From Gnetum montanum (taxonomy: Eukaryota > Streptophyta > Gnetopsida > Gnetales > Gnetaceae), in the NCBI GenBank assembly GCA_015680685.1, contig MNCI01034050.1:15024-68036 (forward strand): a stretch of 53,013 nt of DNA, read 5' to 3'. The notes under the pieces are model-generated. The model saw only the letters and a list, made by a program, of their open reading frames with translations, was not told the DNA's origin and did not search any database. Below, in pieces: positions 1 through 10,757 of this stretch (position 1 is the stretch's first letter; each line of letters opens with the position of its first letter). A program made the translations under genes and the position numbers.

Positions 1-556
1 CCAACACCACCATGGTGTCTACCATCACTTTTTTGCTCATTACAATCACTATCCTTAGATTCCTTGCCCTTGCAATGCTTGCCTAAGTCCCTGCCTTAAC
101 TATCACTCTTCCTTGAACCTAGTTTATGAATACTGGATCACAGGTTCAGGGTTGCACCCTCATCACCACTGACAAAGGGTGGAGAATCTTCATGTTGAGA
201 ACCTTCAAAGGGAGGATTCTCATTATCATCTTGATCTAGTAGGAATAAGGGATTAGTGTAATGTTTCCCCTTTGTAGCCTCATGGAGTTTCTCCTAATGT
301 TGATCTCGCTTGCATTGTGTTTTGGTGGGACAATAGTTTCAAGTGTTATAACCAGCATGGTTTGAAACAGCATCCTAGGCACAGATCAATTGGGGGGTAA
401 GATGATGTTGCCCTTCATATCACATCATCGTAGTTGTTCATCCTAATGTAGGATGAAGGTGAAGTCCAGTACATACTCATTTGGATGAGTATATACCACT
501 TTGCACTCCTATGGGATCGACGGTTTGACATCTTTATGCTTGTGAGAAGAAGACAT
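1..556 (-). pseudogene. gag: gag 5' part of element A (broken, runs off window)
   Basis: The ATG at 556-554 opens a reading frame beginning MSSSHKHKD, matching the gag starts of B (30918) and C (47171), where a peptide starting MSSSH and a conserved KVVYTH segment follow. Several TAG/TGA codons and at least one frame change interrupt it. Gag would be the capsid/nucleocapsid precursor assembling retrotransposon particles in the cytoplasm. Only the N-terminal part (about 180 codons) is in the window, so the Gag core and zinc knuckle seen in B and C cannot be examined here. Confidence 0.75.
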
Positions 557-691
557 TTTGCAATATAAAATAAAACATTAGTGTGCTTTTATAATCCTAT
601 GTATAGCAAGAATGATATTGACCTTGAGGTTTATACAACAATATCAATGGAATTTACTTAAACTTAAATAATGCACGTTTCAACAAACAAA

Positions 692-710
692 GTCCTCACC
701 AATGGTGCCA
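692..710 (-). other. Primer-binding site of element A (tRNA-Asp type)
   Basis: On the minus strand the 19 nt next to the LTR read TGGCACCATTGGTGAGGAC. This matches 14 of 19 positions of TGGCGCCGTTGCCGGGGAC, the complement of the plant tRNA-Asp 3' end. Most differences are C-to-T or G-to-A. One spacer base (711) separates it from the LTR, as in elements B and C. Confidence 0.75.
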
Positions 711-711
711 A

Positions 712-1604
712 TGATGAGTGACGAGGTACCCCTATGCCCAACCATACGAATCACAAGCATTCATGCATAATTTAGTGGAATCCATGAACTTTGTAGTTAC
801 TAATGTGCTAATGTGCTACTCTTCTAGGAAGTGAATCTTTGCCTTAAGGTCAATCATTGTCTTTCTAATTACACTTATGACATACACTGGTATGGTGAGG
901 TGAGGCCTCTGATTTTCATTATTTTATATTTTATGGTTTCAGTTCTTAAAGAGGAATAAAGTAGTTATACTAACTAATTTAATTTAACTAATTAACTAAT
1001 GTCTAACTAGTCCTAACATAAGCATCTAGTCCCACTTTCCGTACATGTCCTAAACCCACGTATCCACTATTAGGTGATCAAGCACTACATTACTAGGTGT
1101 ACCAAGTGATAACACTATTGGGATTACCAAGTGAATTCGTGTTGCACTCGAAGTAGTCATACTTATGTGTTCAATCTATCTTGCTTAATTGCCTAATTAA
1201 CTTAATGACTAGAAACATTTAATAAATAATTAAAAGCATTAAATAAATAATTAAATACATTAAATACATGAATAAAATATTTAATCTATCTAAAGTGTTG
1301 CAAGGTTTATCAAAAAGCTTATCTTTATTACTTCACACACTGTTGTGCTCAGGTACAAAAATGCTCAAATAAAGATCCATACATTCAATGAATCCTACTA
1401 TAGGCACTTGGGAGGAAAATTCTAACTTTAAAATGGAAAAACTGTAAGAGCTTTGCTGCAACTACAATCTTTATTGTCATAAATGTGGCTAGTGGATGCA
1501 TATTTATAGCTGATTACAGACATTGCGTTAATGGGGCCACATCAATGGATGATATGATGCATCAACTAGGCTAAGGTGCATGAAGGCTATGGAACAGCAC
1601 CAAC
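712..1604 (-). repeat. LTR of element A, outer end truncated
   Basis: Begins TGATGAGTGACG on the plus strand, like the LTRs at 34451 and 41642. It contains the conserved TATTTATA (minus-strand TATAAATA promoter box) at 1501-1508. Similarity to the other LTRs fades after about 1530, and the expected terminal CACTTTGACACTCATCA is absent. The last roughly 130 bp were deleted or rearranged when element D became the neighbour. It may also have served as the 3' LTR of element B (see findings). Confidence 0.8.
1501..1508 (-). promoter_or_regulatory. TATA box of element A LTR
   Basis: TATTTATA on the plus strand is TATAAATA on the coding strand. The same octamer lies at the same place in all five related LTRs (31857, 35219, 42111, 48188 and here). 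Confidence 0.6.
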
Positions 1605-1692
1605 TAGGCTCTTAGGTCTCAACTACAAATTTGGTTAAGTGTCAAAACTTGGCAGATTTTTTCTAAGTGTTGAGAGCATGCTCCCACTATTG

Positions 1693-2150
1693 GGACTGCT
1701 CTTTAGAGCATAGTCAATGTAGTTGACATGGACAATGTAGATTTGCAAAATTTTCCAAGTGTTAACAGTAGCTGCAAATTTTGTCTAAGTGTCTCGACTA
1801 CACTCACCTTGTTAGGACTATGCTCTTAAGCATAGTTAGCATAGTCAACCTTGGAATGACCAGTTTTGTAAATTTTCTTGAGTGCCAAGCCAGAGGCTAT
1901 TGAGCATGGTTGGGATGGATGAAATAGTTTGGAAGATTTTCTAACTCCCAAGCCTTCGCTCCTAACTAGACTCTAGAGCATAGTTAGCATAGTATGCATG
2001 CACACATCATCTCTACTAATTTTCTCCAAGTGTTAGGGCTACGTTCACACATCGAGGACTACACTCTAGAGTGTAGTTAGTGTAGCTTACACTAAGCATC
2101 ATTTTCTAGCAATATTTGCTTGACTCCTAGGGCTATGCTCTGGAGCATAG
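1693..2150. repeat. Array of five inverted repeats in 5' LTR U3
   Basis: Palindrome-like units occur at about 1693-1714, 1818-1835, 1966-1985, 2059-2076 and 2133-2150. The type unit is CTATGCTCTAGAGCATAG. The 2059 copy, CTACACTCTAGAGTGTAG, is a perfect 18-bp palindrome with both arms changed together. Most units are followed by TTAGCATAG or TTAGTGTAG. The array recurs in the 3' LTR. Confidence 0.7.
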
Positions 2151-2567
2151 TTAGCATAGTTTGCTAAAATTGCCTCTAGAAGCCTCCAGAACTCAACATT
2201 TGATTGCATCTTAGCTCCAACATTTTTTCAGTAAGCAAGATTAGCAAGTTTTGTCTGTTTTGCACCCCCATATGCCCCTAAATTGTACCTACACTTGACA
2301 TTACACGGGAGAGTGGGTAGCATAGTCTTGGAGAGTAGTCTTCAAATTACACTATTTTGCATTGTTTTTAGGTACATTGTAGTCTGTTCGGTACTAACAC
2401 ATGCACACTTAATAGCATAGTCACAATATGGTAGTCTCATAGGGTCCATTGGAGCACACCAGCAGAACACCATTTTGCTTCAATGGGAGTGTAGTTGGGG
2501 TTAGCATAGTCCCAACTACCCCTTTGCCACATGATGTACAATTCGCAATTCATGCTAACCATAGCCC

Positions 2568-2575
2568 TATAAATA
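2568..2575 (+). promoter_or_regulatory. TATA box of element D 5' LTR
   Basis: TATAAATA lies in a CCC-flanked context, about 960 bp into the LTR, and would direct transcription of gag-pol. The matching stretch is deleted in the 3' LTR (around 19220). Confidence 0.6.
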
Positions 2576-3288
2576 CCCCTGTGCTTCACATTTTATGGGT
2601 TGGCATTTTTATTTAGTAGTTGGCATTTTGCATTGGCACTCCTGCACCTGAGCACCCTTCGCATCTTGACAAACTTTGAAACACCACTGAACACCATTGC
2701 ACACCACTACGACACCATTGTACATCGCTGAGTGCACCGCAAGCCACCACAACTTGCAAGACACTACGACAGCCAAACCAGCAGGCTCAGACTCCATAGT
2801 AGATGTCAATTCTTCATAACCAGACACCCTGAGACTGTGACTATGCTCACCTACTATGCCTGTTGTACACGACATACCTCCTAAAATTTCCTTTGCAATT
2901 GACTATACTCCCCCCATTTGGGGCAGTGCCTTTCTCTCTTGCTCACATTCTGTGCATTTTTTGCAATTTTTTCTTACATTTTAGCAGTCTACTTTCACTT
3001 TGCACCATTCAAGCACATATTCATGCATTTGCATCCTTGTTCTCACATCCAAAATTTTTGCTACGCTCACACCTGCAGACACCACAAACATCATAAAACA
3101 TCGCATTCCCATTGACTTCTATTTTGTCGTAACACCCATAAGTCCTAGATTAATTGACAAGACCGTTCTAGGTATCCCACCTTCATTTTCTAATAGGCCC
3201 TCATGAAGAAGTGGTATCAAGACTATGCGACTATGAACCACTTGGTGTCATGTTCCAACCTCCAATGTTTTTTGTGACTACAGTTTTC

Positions 3289-3307
3289 TGGCACTAGAAA
3301 GAGGGCC
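3289..3307 (+). other. Primer-binding site of element D
   Basis: TGGCACTAGAAAGAGGGCC starts six bases after the LTR end and begins with the TGG required to pair with a tRNA CCA end. It resembles the TGGCGCTAGAAGGAGGG-type PBS that I recall from plant gypsy elements. I cannot name the tRNA with certainty. Confidence 0.5.
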
Positions 3308-3545
3308 TTCATCATTTCCTTCTTCGGCCACCCCTTGGTTCTTGCCCTACGTGCTCTCCATACTATTTGTGTAGACTAGACCCCATTGTTAGTTCCCCTG
3401 GAACCTTACTAAATAACACCAAAGCACATAACCTATACTAAACCAATTTCTGGGTTCTCAATAGAGCGTAGCTAGCTCTAGCATAGTGAACATAGTAAGA
3501 TCTGAGAGTAGTCCCAGAGTTAGCATCTTTTTCTTTCAACAATTT

Positions 3546-3708
3546 ACAATTAGTCATTTTTCTACATTCTTACACTTAGCCATTTTCTTGCATTTTTACA
3601 ATTAGCTGTTTTCTCATTAATTTCATACTTAGTTCTTTTACTGCATTTTTACACTTAGCCATTTTCTCAACAATTTCATACTTAGTCATTTTTCTTCCTA
3701 TTTTACAT
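3546..3708. repeat. 27-bp tandem repeat in element D leader
   Basis: About six imperfect copies of a 27-bp unit of the form ACTTAGCCATTTTCTNNCATTTTTAC lie between the PBS and the gag ATG. They are T-rich and non-coding. Together with the PBS they fill the 456-bp leader, which has no room for the extra ORF1 found upstream of gag in Ogre elements. Confidence 0.7.
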
Positions 3709-3738
3709 AAGCAACCCCTTTGTATTTCCCTTCACATC

Positions 3739-5460
3739 ATGAATCCTGAACAACCTTTGACCTTCGCTTTGAGTGCAGTTGTTATCTAGCTCATTCTGCA
3801 GGAAATATGGATTGACCTTCCTAGGGCTAGGAGCCCCATCCTGGCATAGAGGAAATCTCTTAGGTAGCACAACCTACCTCCCAAGGTCATAGTGCTTAAT
3901 GACGAGCAATATAACTTCATTTTCATGAAACTCTAGGTAGGTTTGCCCTTAGACTGCTAAGAAATGGAGGCTAAACATAGTTATGAGATCAGGTATCGTA
4001 ACAGGATGGAATGACTCCCTTATGATTTTGACTTTGTCCTAGTCACGGAAGATTACCAGTGGATGCTAGATATCCTTGTGCATAGCATGGGTCACGAGGC
4101 AGGGATGGACTATGAGGAGCCCCTTCAGGAGAAGCTGGATGCGCTTGAGGCTCAATCTGAGCATGAGAACTTGTTCCATGCCTCATTCTAGTGGATAGCT
4201 TCTACTTTTGTTTGTTTGTGGTCCCGTAGCCTAGTGTCGTCACCCAAGTCAACACCTATGGCGGAAACCCACTAGATGTTGCAAACACACTAGGATGCTA
4301 CTCCATCTTTTAGTCTTCCCTTTAGTGTGCCTTTCACCATCCCTTCACAACCTTCATAACATGTTCAACCTAGTTATCCTGTTTAGGTTATCCAACCTTC
4401 TATAGTAGTAACTATTGTGCCTACACAACCCTATGTGTATGTCATGAATGTTCCTCCCTTTCCGTACACAACTTAGGCATCATTTTTTCCACCTATCATG
4501 TCAACACCCCTTATGATGGCCCAGCCCACAAACCCATAGTGGGGCTTGAGTGTTGTGTCCATGGCACAACCCATGCAATAGGTATCACGTGTGGTCACAC
4601 AACCTTGAGTCTAATGAGCCCAGCCTAATGAGCCCTTGGTTCCTAAGTATTTCCAATTTGATTGATTTTGCCAATATCAACAATTTCACGATTATGACAT
4701 AGATGTTTGCATGGCTTTGATGGATGACATTTAATGCATGATTGATAAGGGTGAGTTGGTCCTTGACGCTACTAACTCAGTTCATTCCCAAAACCAATCA
4801 ATGGGGGTTTACAAGGACCCTCTCAATGCAAGCGGTGTAGGGTACATCATCAATGCCATTAGTGTTGATGATGATGTAGAACTGGCATAGGAGCCATTTG
4901 TGGTTCATGTGCCCTTTAGTAGCACTGGGGCCTCCTCGACATCAACCAACTCGAGGATCCCTTTTGCCATTTGAGCATTAGCTTGAATGCCATAACATCC
5001 TTTGTGGTCAGGGCCTTGTAACACATTATAATTGCAACAACCCAAACACCCTTCATCGTAAGGGTCCCACAACATGAAAACTCCTCACTTGTTGTGACTT
5101 TGGTGATGGGCAATACGTCAGCCCCTACTTGCCCATGACTCCATCTTGTAAGCAATTCCAACAAACAAACTAGATGAGAAATCGGGAGGGCTAACGAGCA
5201 CCTTGTTGATCAAATGCTTAGGCAATACTAAGAAAAAAGGGCATTAGGCCCACCAAAGCCTATCCCCTTGTCTTCCATCCTAATGGCCCAACTAACCGAG
5301 GAGGCCATGACAATAAGCAAACAACAATAGAGCATTGATGCTCCAAAAACTAGTAACCCACAATGAAGCACTGAGGCTCCAACAGCTAGTAACCCACAAT
5401 GGAGCACTAAAGCTTTAAAGAAAACAAAATAGTAAGGCCCAAATCCCCTCCATGAGAGAT
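3739..5460 (+). pseudogene. gag: gag of element D (broken)
   Basis: The ATG at 3739 (peptide MNPEQPLTF) follows the leader repeats. One frame can be followed to about 5075, then shifts (the next segment, around MAQ and SKQQ, is in another frame), and shifts again at about 5410-5470 into the protease frame. More than 25 in-frame stops occur, largely TAG where CAG is expected. A Pro/Gln/Ser-rich middle (about 4290-4620) is visible. I see no clear zinc knuckle. Assignment as gag rests on its position before protease and its length of about 570 codons, not on a recognised capsid motif. Confidence 0.6.
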
Positions 5461-5470
5461 TCATCTCTTA

Positions 5471-6452
5471 GGACATATGGAGGAGATGAAGGCCATTAAC
5501 AACAGGGTAGCAGATAGTAGAAAGGATTTCCTTGATGCATTGACATATGTTAAGTAGGCTTTGAAACAAAAAAATACAATGTTGAGCTTGTATCACCTAG
5601 TAATGACTTTCTTCACCCATCATGAAGTGTTTGTGCACATGTTGACTTCCATTTCTATCATGAAGGATATCCCAGTAGACAAATAGTGCATTCATGTTGT
5701 GATGTTGCCTCCTTCTTGGTAGGAGTTGAGTTCAATGCCCTTGGCATTTCATGATGAGGTGATTAAGGTGGACCCTAAGAAGGGTCAAGTCATTACCACA
5801 CTGATGCTTATCATAATCCACATGGGGAAATGCAAAATATACAAGGTGCATGCCAACAATAGGGCGGAAACCAATGTGATCCCATACATGATCATGGACA
5901 GGCTTGGTCATGCTAATCAAATTCAATCAATGAAGACAACCTACCTGAAGTCCTTCAATGGGTCATGTGTTGTTGTAAGGGGAATGATCATAGTAGCCTT
6001 TGTGGTAGGGAAGCAATTCCCCATCACAGTAGAATTCATAGTGGTTGAGGAGATGCCAAGTTTTAACCTAATCTTGGGTAGGCCCTGGTTGGCCTAGTTG
6101 CAGGTCGTCTCCTCCCCAATCCATCAAGAGATCCACCTTCCATACGAAGGTGGAGAGATTATCATACATGGTGAAAATGTAGCCCCTTTGACCATTAGCA
6201 ACATCGATGCTAAATAGGGGTTAGAGGTGGACTTCCCTGATGACATTTCTCCCATGCAAGAAAAAAGCAGAAAATGTGAAGCAGACCAACTTGAAAAGCC
6301 AATAGAAGCCCTTGATCCTTTGGAAGATTCTTTGTGGGTAGAATTTCCCTTTGACATAGTTGACGAAGGTTAGGGTGAGTACTAAATAATACCCTCTAGG
6401 CCTTATGCACCACCTAACCCCCACCATATTAGGAAACAACTATGCAACTAAG
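5471..6452 (+). pseudogene. Aspartic protease region of element D pol
   Basis: The open stretch 5726-6097 carries the retropepsin pattern. A flap-side segment AETNVIPY follows a damaged active site (NNRAET where D-x-GA is expected, so the catalytic Asp appears lost), and the hallmark ILGRPWLA lies at 6074-6094. The frame continues past TAG codons at 6095 and 6211 through EGGEIIIHGENV to about 6450 (PYAPPNPHHIRKQ), then enters T-rich non-coding DNA. The enzyme would cut the Gag-Pol polyprotein. Candidate 5' splice sites at 6375 (GTGAGT) and 6453 (AAG/GTATCC) lie at its end. Confidence 0.75.
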
Positions 6453-6709
6453 GTATCCCCTTAGTCCAATAGGTGCTAACTCCTTGTTTGCCCCACTTTT
6501 GCATGCTTTGCTTGTTTGCATTTTGATTACATTTTATGTTAGCTTGATTATTAGCATTTTTTGCATTATTTATTTTACATGTGTTCATTTCTTCTGCTTT
6601 TGCATTTTTGCTAAGTTTACATTTCACTTAATTACTTTTTGGCAATTAGTTTACATATAAAAAATAGCAAAATGTATAAAAAATTGTAAAACTCAAAAAT
6701 TACAAAATG

Positions 6710-7030
6710 TCATAGCCTACCAAGGCCTAAAACTAGCAATCTTTCTTTCCTTAATGCATGGCCCGAAATAGCTTAAAACTACTAACACAGCCCACCATGG
6801 CCTTAAACTGGCATCTTGTGGCCTAGAATGGCCCAAAACTACTAAGCATGGCTTGCTACAACCCTAAATTGACATCGCAAGGCCCGTCATGGCCTAAAAT
6901 TGGTAAAGCCTTTTTCATTACCACATGGCTTGAAATAGCCTTAAACTATCATTAGGGCCCAAAATGGCCTAAAACTATCAAAATCTTGTCTACACATGTG
7001 GCTTGAAATCGCCTAAAACTAGCAATTGTT
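6710..7030. repeat. Imperfect repeat array, AATGGCCTAAAACTA motif
   Basis: Around eight degenerate copies of a unit containing GGCCTAAAACTAGCA or GGCCCAAAACTACTA occur here. Related motifs (TTAAACTAGCA) recur at 12440-12600 and 16530-16780. Non-coding on both strands. Confidence 0.6.
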
Positions 7031-7224
7031 ATAGCCTAATCATATCAACACATCGCATTATTAACATCAAACATAGCAAAAAAATGTAGAAGTCTACTCA
7101 TCATATACTTCATGTAGCAAAAATCCACATCATCTCATAAAAATAGTACATGTCATCCATATTACACAACAAAAGGACACAAAAATACAAAAATGCCCAA
7201 TGATAGGGCTACATTAAGGTCTGT

Positions 7225-10200
7225 TCAACTAGTAGTGCTATTTGGGGGTGGATGCTCCTCTTCTTCCATCATGCTGCTGGGACTTATAACATCGTCTAGT
7301 GCCTATCAACAACAACAAGAAAAAACATAAAACTATAAAAAAATGTATAATATACACCTAATGAGAAAAAACATTAAAAAGAAACATAAAGAACTGACCT
7401 GTGAGGGTCCTGTGTTGACCATGTTTGGAGGTATTCTATCAAGGCTCTCCTCCAAATTTCGGAGGATCTCGACCTCTAATAACTGTGTCTAGTCTTCTTG
7501 ACTAAAGTCAACACCCGCAAGGGTCTTGTCTTCGTTCACGGTGGTCCATGTGGATAGCTGCATAGAGAAGGTGGCAGACAAAGTCTCCCTTGAAGGCATG
7601 GCAATCTCCCACTCAGGAGAACCACTAACCACTATGTGGCAAGTGAATATGTCGAAAGCCCAACTCTCGCTAATCACCTTGATGAACAAGTTAAGGCAAT
7701 GACCTTTGATGGACTCTTTTTTGAGTTACTATAGATATGTGTCTCACTCATGCTTATAGTGGTGCTTGTGGTCCTTCTATATGTGTCCCAACTTATACAC
7801 CTTAGCATTGAAACTTTTCCACTCTTGGCCCTTCCAGGCAAGTAGATCTATCTATAGCCTTTGCTCGATGATCTCCTAGGTAGCCTCATTATTGCCTCAA
7901 ATTGTTGACCAGTACTTAGCATAATCAATCTCTATAGTCTGCCAAGTACTATCTCCTTGTGCATGAGTTAACAAGAAATCATATCAGGATTGGATGTTGC
8001 TAATCTTCGTGTTCTAGCTTGCCACTATCTCCTAAAGCTTGTGCACATGTTTCCATAGGTGCTTTTTTAAGTGCCTGCAAGTCCATAATGCTTTCACACT
8101 GAAAAGTGTGTGCTTGCTAACTACCTTGTACATGGTGAGGCACTTGCTTCACTTCATGAGGGTAATTGGGGATGACATCCATCTTAGCCACCTAGTTTAG
8201 ATCCCAGCAGAGCTTAAAACTTGTTGGCATGCAACAAAAAATTCAACATTAGCCACAAACTAAGCATAAAATTGGTAAAGAAACATGAGCAAAAATAACA
8301 ACATGCATATCAAGCTTCAGATCCACCTATTGTATGCAATCCACCATGTGTTCAACTATGCCTTTCATGAAGGTGAATATATTCAATGTCTCCACCCACG
8401 TCTTCATGCAGTGGGCAGGCGCAAGTGGTGGATCACTGGCAAGAACATCCGAGGCTATAACCCAACATGGTGAAATATTTAACATAGAAACGACTAAATA
8501 GCCAAATATATAAGAGGGAAAGAGGAAAAAAAATGGCAACTTAAAATCAAAGAGGTTGGCAAAATCACCCTCGTTAGGGTGGAATAGCCCCTTTACATTA
8601 AACTACTAAAAGGTGTCTATAGTGTTGTGCAACTCCTCTCAGTTTGCCTCCTTCTCTTCAACTTGAGGAGGGGCCATCTTTGCCATTGTTGTTGCCACTG
8701 CTTTGGTAGCCCTCTCACCTAGCTCATAAACATATCATAATATCATTAGCATAACATAGCAAGAAAACATAAAAATTATAAACATAGAAAATTTTAAAAA
8801 AATGTGTTTACACATAAACTAACCTGCAACGTCTACATGCAAGGTGGATATCTTAAGGTAAATTTTCTTGGTGCCTATCTATCCAATCATAGGGGTAGCC
8901 TCCTCTGGTGGGTGTGACCTCTTGATTTTTACCTTGGAAGGATCCACCATATCTATAATGTAATGGTTGGCCTTATTCACATCCCTAATAATGGTTGAGG
9001 AACATTCACCTGCACTATTATCGAAATACTGTGACCATGACTATCCTAGATGGGCTTTGGTTGTAATTGAGTACGACTCATCGATCACCTCCTTGGGGGG
9101 GGGGGGGGGGGGGGGGGGTCCTATGTACAAGTGGTTGTGAATAAGTGCCTAACCCAAGGCTTGAACAACTACTTACAATCCTACACTACCCATTTCCCAC
9201 TATCTTAGACCACTAGGAACTCTACAAATCTTCACAAATACACTGCGAAGAATGTGAAGTGCGCATGAGACCTCACTTGGACGGTGTAGCAAAGTTTAGT
9301 GAAATTAGCTTGTAGTTTGGTAGTGAGAAAGGAGGCCACTTAAACCTCATACCCTCCTCTAGTACCTCCCTCATCACTCATGCCTACTCCACCCTAAGGA
9401 TTTTTCCGTAGGAAAGCATCTTCAGAAAGGCACAGGCACAAAAAAGAGGGTAGAGTTCCCAAACCTTAGGCACCCACACAGCTCTAACCATGATGCCTTT
9501 GTAATATTAAGTGATTTCTAACCACTCCTCAATCTTTCCTTGGTGATCCACATCTTTGCTAGCCTTTCCAATGACCAATGGGTCCTTAGAGGGGAGGCCA
9601 AAGAGATCAGAAAAGAAAGCATCATTGGGATCCAAGATTACCTTCACTCCATGCACACAAGTGACGAAAAAATGGGCATCAATGCTGAAGGAGTCTATAA
9701 TGGTGACCATCTCAACCACTAAAATGCTTGGGATAAGGGCCAAGAAATGATCCATCAACTAAGCATGTGTGAGCTAACTGGTCAACACCTCTGAGGCCCA
9801 ATGGTACAACCAATGTTATGCCCCCTCTACATCACTGTATTTCATTATGAGGGTAGCCTCGCTATGGCTTATGGTGACCATTTTCACCTCTCCTGAAGTA
9901 ACTGCAGCTGTAACATAGAAAAAATAACAATAACATTATGCAAGGATAAATCGATGAGTGCATTTGAGCAAGTTTAAAAGCCAAACAACAAGTGCTTACG
10001 TAGAAAAAATGGTGTGCATGGCAGAGGTGGTGGTGCAACTGGCTCCTCAAAGTTGGAAACACCATTAGCTCATCCCTTTTCAAGCCAATTGAAGGCCCTA
10101 CATCGTTCAAATGCCTTTGGGTACTAGGTGGAGTATTTCTTCAAATCCTCTCCCACTTGCTCAAGTATAGCCTCTTGAAAGTTTGGATTAGAGGAGAACA

Positions 10201-10757
10201 CCTCTAGGAAGGTGTGAGTCAAAGAAAGAGCCTCTAGCTCATCATGAAGTCCTTGATCATCAACTTTAAATCTAGCATCAAGCATGAGCAATCAATAATT
10301 AGCAAACTTAGCATGGATGAATAATAAGAAACATAATGCAAAATCATAGTAGTACTTACCCGCTAGCACAATATACGATTCTAGATGGGTTCTAGAACAT
10401 GGTATGCATGCGTAGAGTAATGAAGAGGGTGTTGCTCCTACTATAATAGAAAAATTCTAGCATCCCCTAGATCCTAGATAGGGGATGAGAGCCTTTAGGG
10501 CCTCACCTTGAACCACTTTCTTTGTCATCACCGGTTGTGGGCTTATCAAACATAAACCTCAGTATGTCTCAATTGGCCTTAGGTAGCAATGTCTTGGTGA
10601 TGGTGGCCACAACCTCTACTGCTAAGTGTGACCAGATAATTACACTAAAGTGCTATAGTAGGAATAGCAGGAACTCAAATGTCCCTAGCCGAAACCATAT
10701 CTCCTAATGACCCAACTTCATATCCAGTGTAGGCATGTTGGGCATAGGCTCGCTCAT
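7225..10757 (-). pseudogene. Seven-exon spliced antisense gene inside element D
   Basis: Function unknown. Exons on the minus strand: 10757-10360, 10271-10000, 9907-8824, 8718-8569, 8454-8311, 8219-7399 and 7302-7225. Donors and acceptors are mostly canonical (GTAAGT at 10359, GTAAGC at 9999, GTTAGT at 8823, GTGATT at 8568, GTCAGT at 7398, with TTACAG and TGATAG acceptors). The fifth donor, at 8310, reads ATATGC, which looks like GTATGC after one G-to-A change. Introns are 88-114 bp and T-rich. Phases join correctly at every junction but the third, which follows a 24-nt C run in exon 3. The ATG at 10757 opens MSEPMPNMP, and the end reads HPPPNSTTS then TGA. The product would be about 980 residues, now with over 20 stops, mostly TAG. 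Exon 3 has a segment ending SDLFGLPS, weakly like the start of the putative plant transposon protein family. Antisense ORFs are known in some Tat elements, but I do not recall a multi-intron one. Confidence 0.75.
9095..9118 (-). repeat. 24-nt homopolymer G run (C on the antisense-gene strand)
   Basis: Twenty-four uninterrupted G on the plus strand lie inside exon 3 of the antisense gene, where they would read as prolines. Coding frames on either side differ by one, and removing one base from the count would also bring the exon 3/4 junction into phase. The run is prone to slippage and can form G-quadruplexes. Confidence 0.9.

Larger units (their letters stand above)
1..1604 (-). mobile_element. 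Athila-like Ty3/gypsy element A, 5' remnant
   Basis: Read on the minus strand, this is LTR (1604-712), primer-binding site (710-692) and the start of gag (556 down to the window edge). It is clearly homologous to 30330-32033 (element B) and 46560-48379 (element C). The rest of the element lies left of the window. The outer end of the LTR is lost against element D at about 1605, so its TG...CA terminus is missing on that side. Lineage is taken from the PBS and from the pol sequences of the B and C relatives. Confidence 0.85.
1605..3282 (+). repeat. 5' LTR of element D
   Basis: Starts TAGGCTCTTAGG (the 3' copy keeps TGGGCTCCTAGG, so the terminal TG decayed to TA) and ends ACTACA. It aligns along its whole length with 18299-19929. 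It contains five spaced inverted repeats (1693-2150), a TATAAATA box at 2568, and a C/T-rich R-U5 portion. U3 is about 960 bp. It is longer than most Ty3 LTRs but usual for the Tat lineage. Confidence 0.85.

Noticed and set aside
3211-3226. TGGTATCAAGACTATG as an initiator-Met primer-binding site for element D
   Set aside because: The matching sequence is also present in the 3' LTR (about 19858), so it is inside the LTR. The PBS at 3289 lies just beyond the LTR end and fits better.
5228-5464. 78-codon minus-strand frame with repeated LHCGLL-like segments
   Set aside because: Shadow of a short repeat (AGTAACCCACAATG) in gag of element D. No family resemblance.
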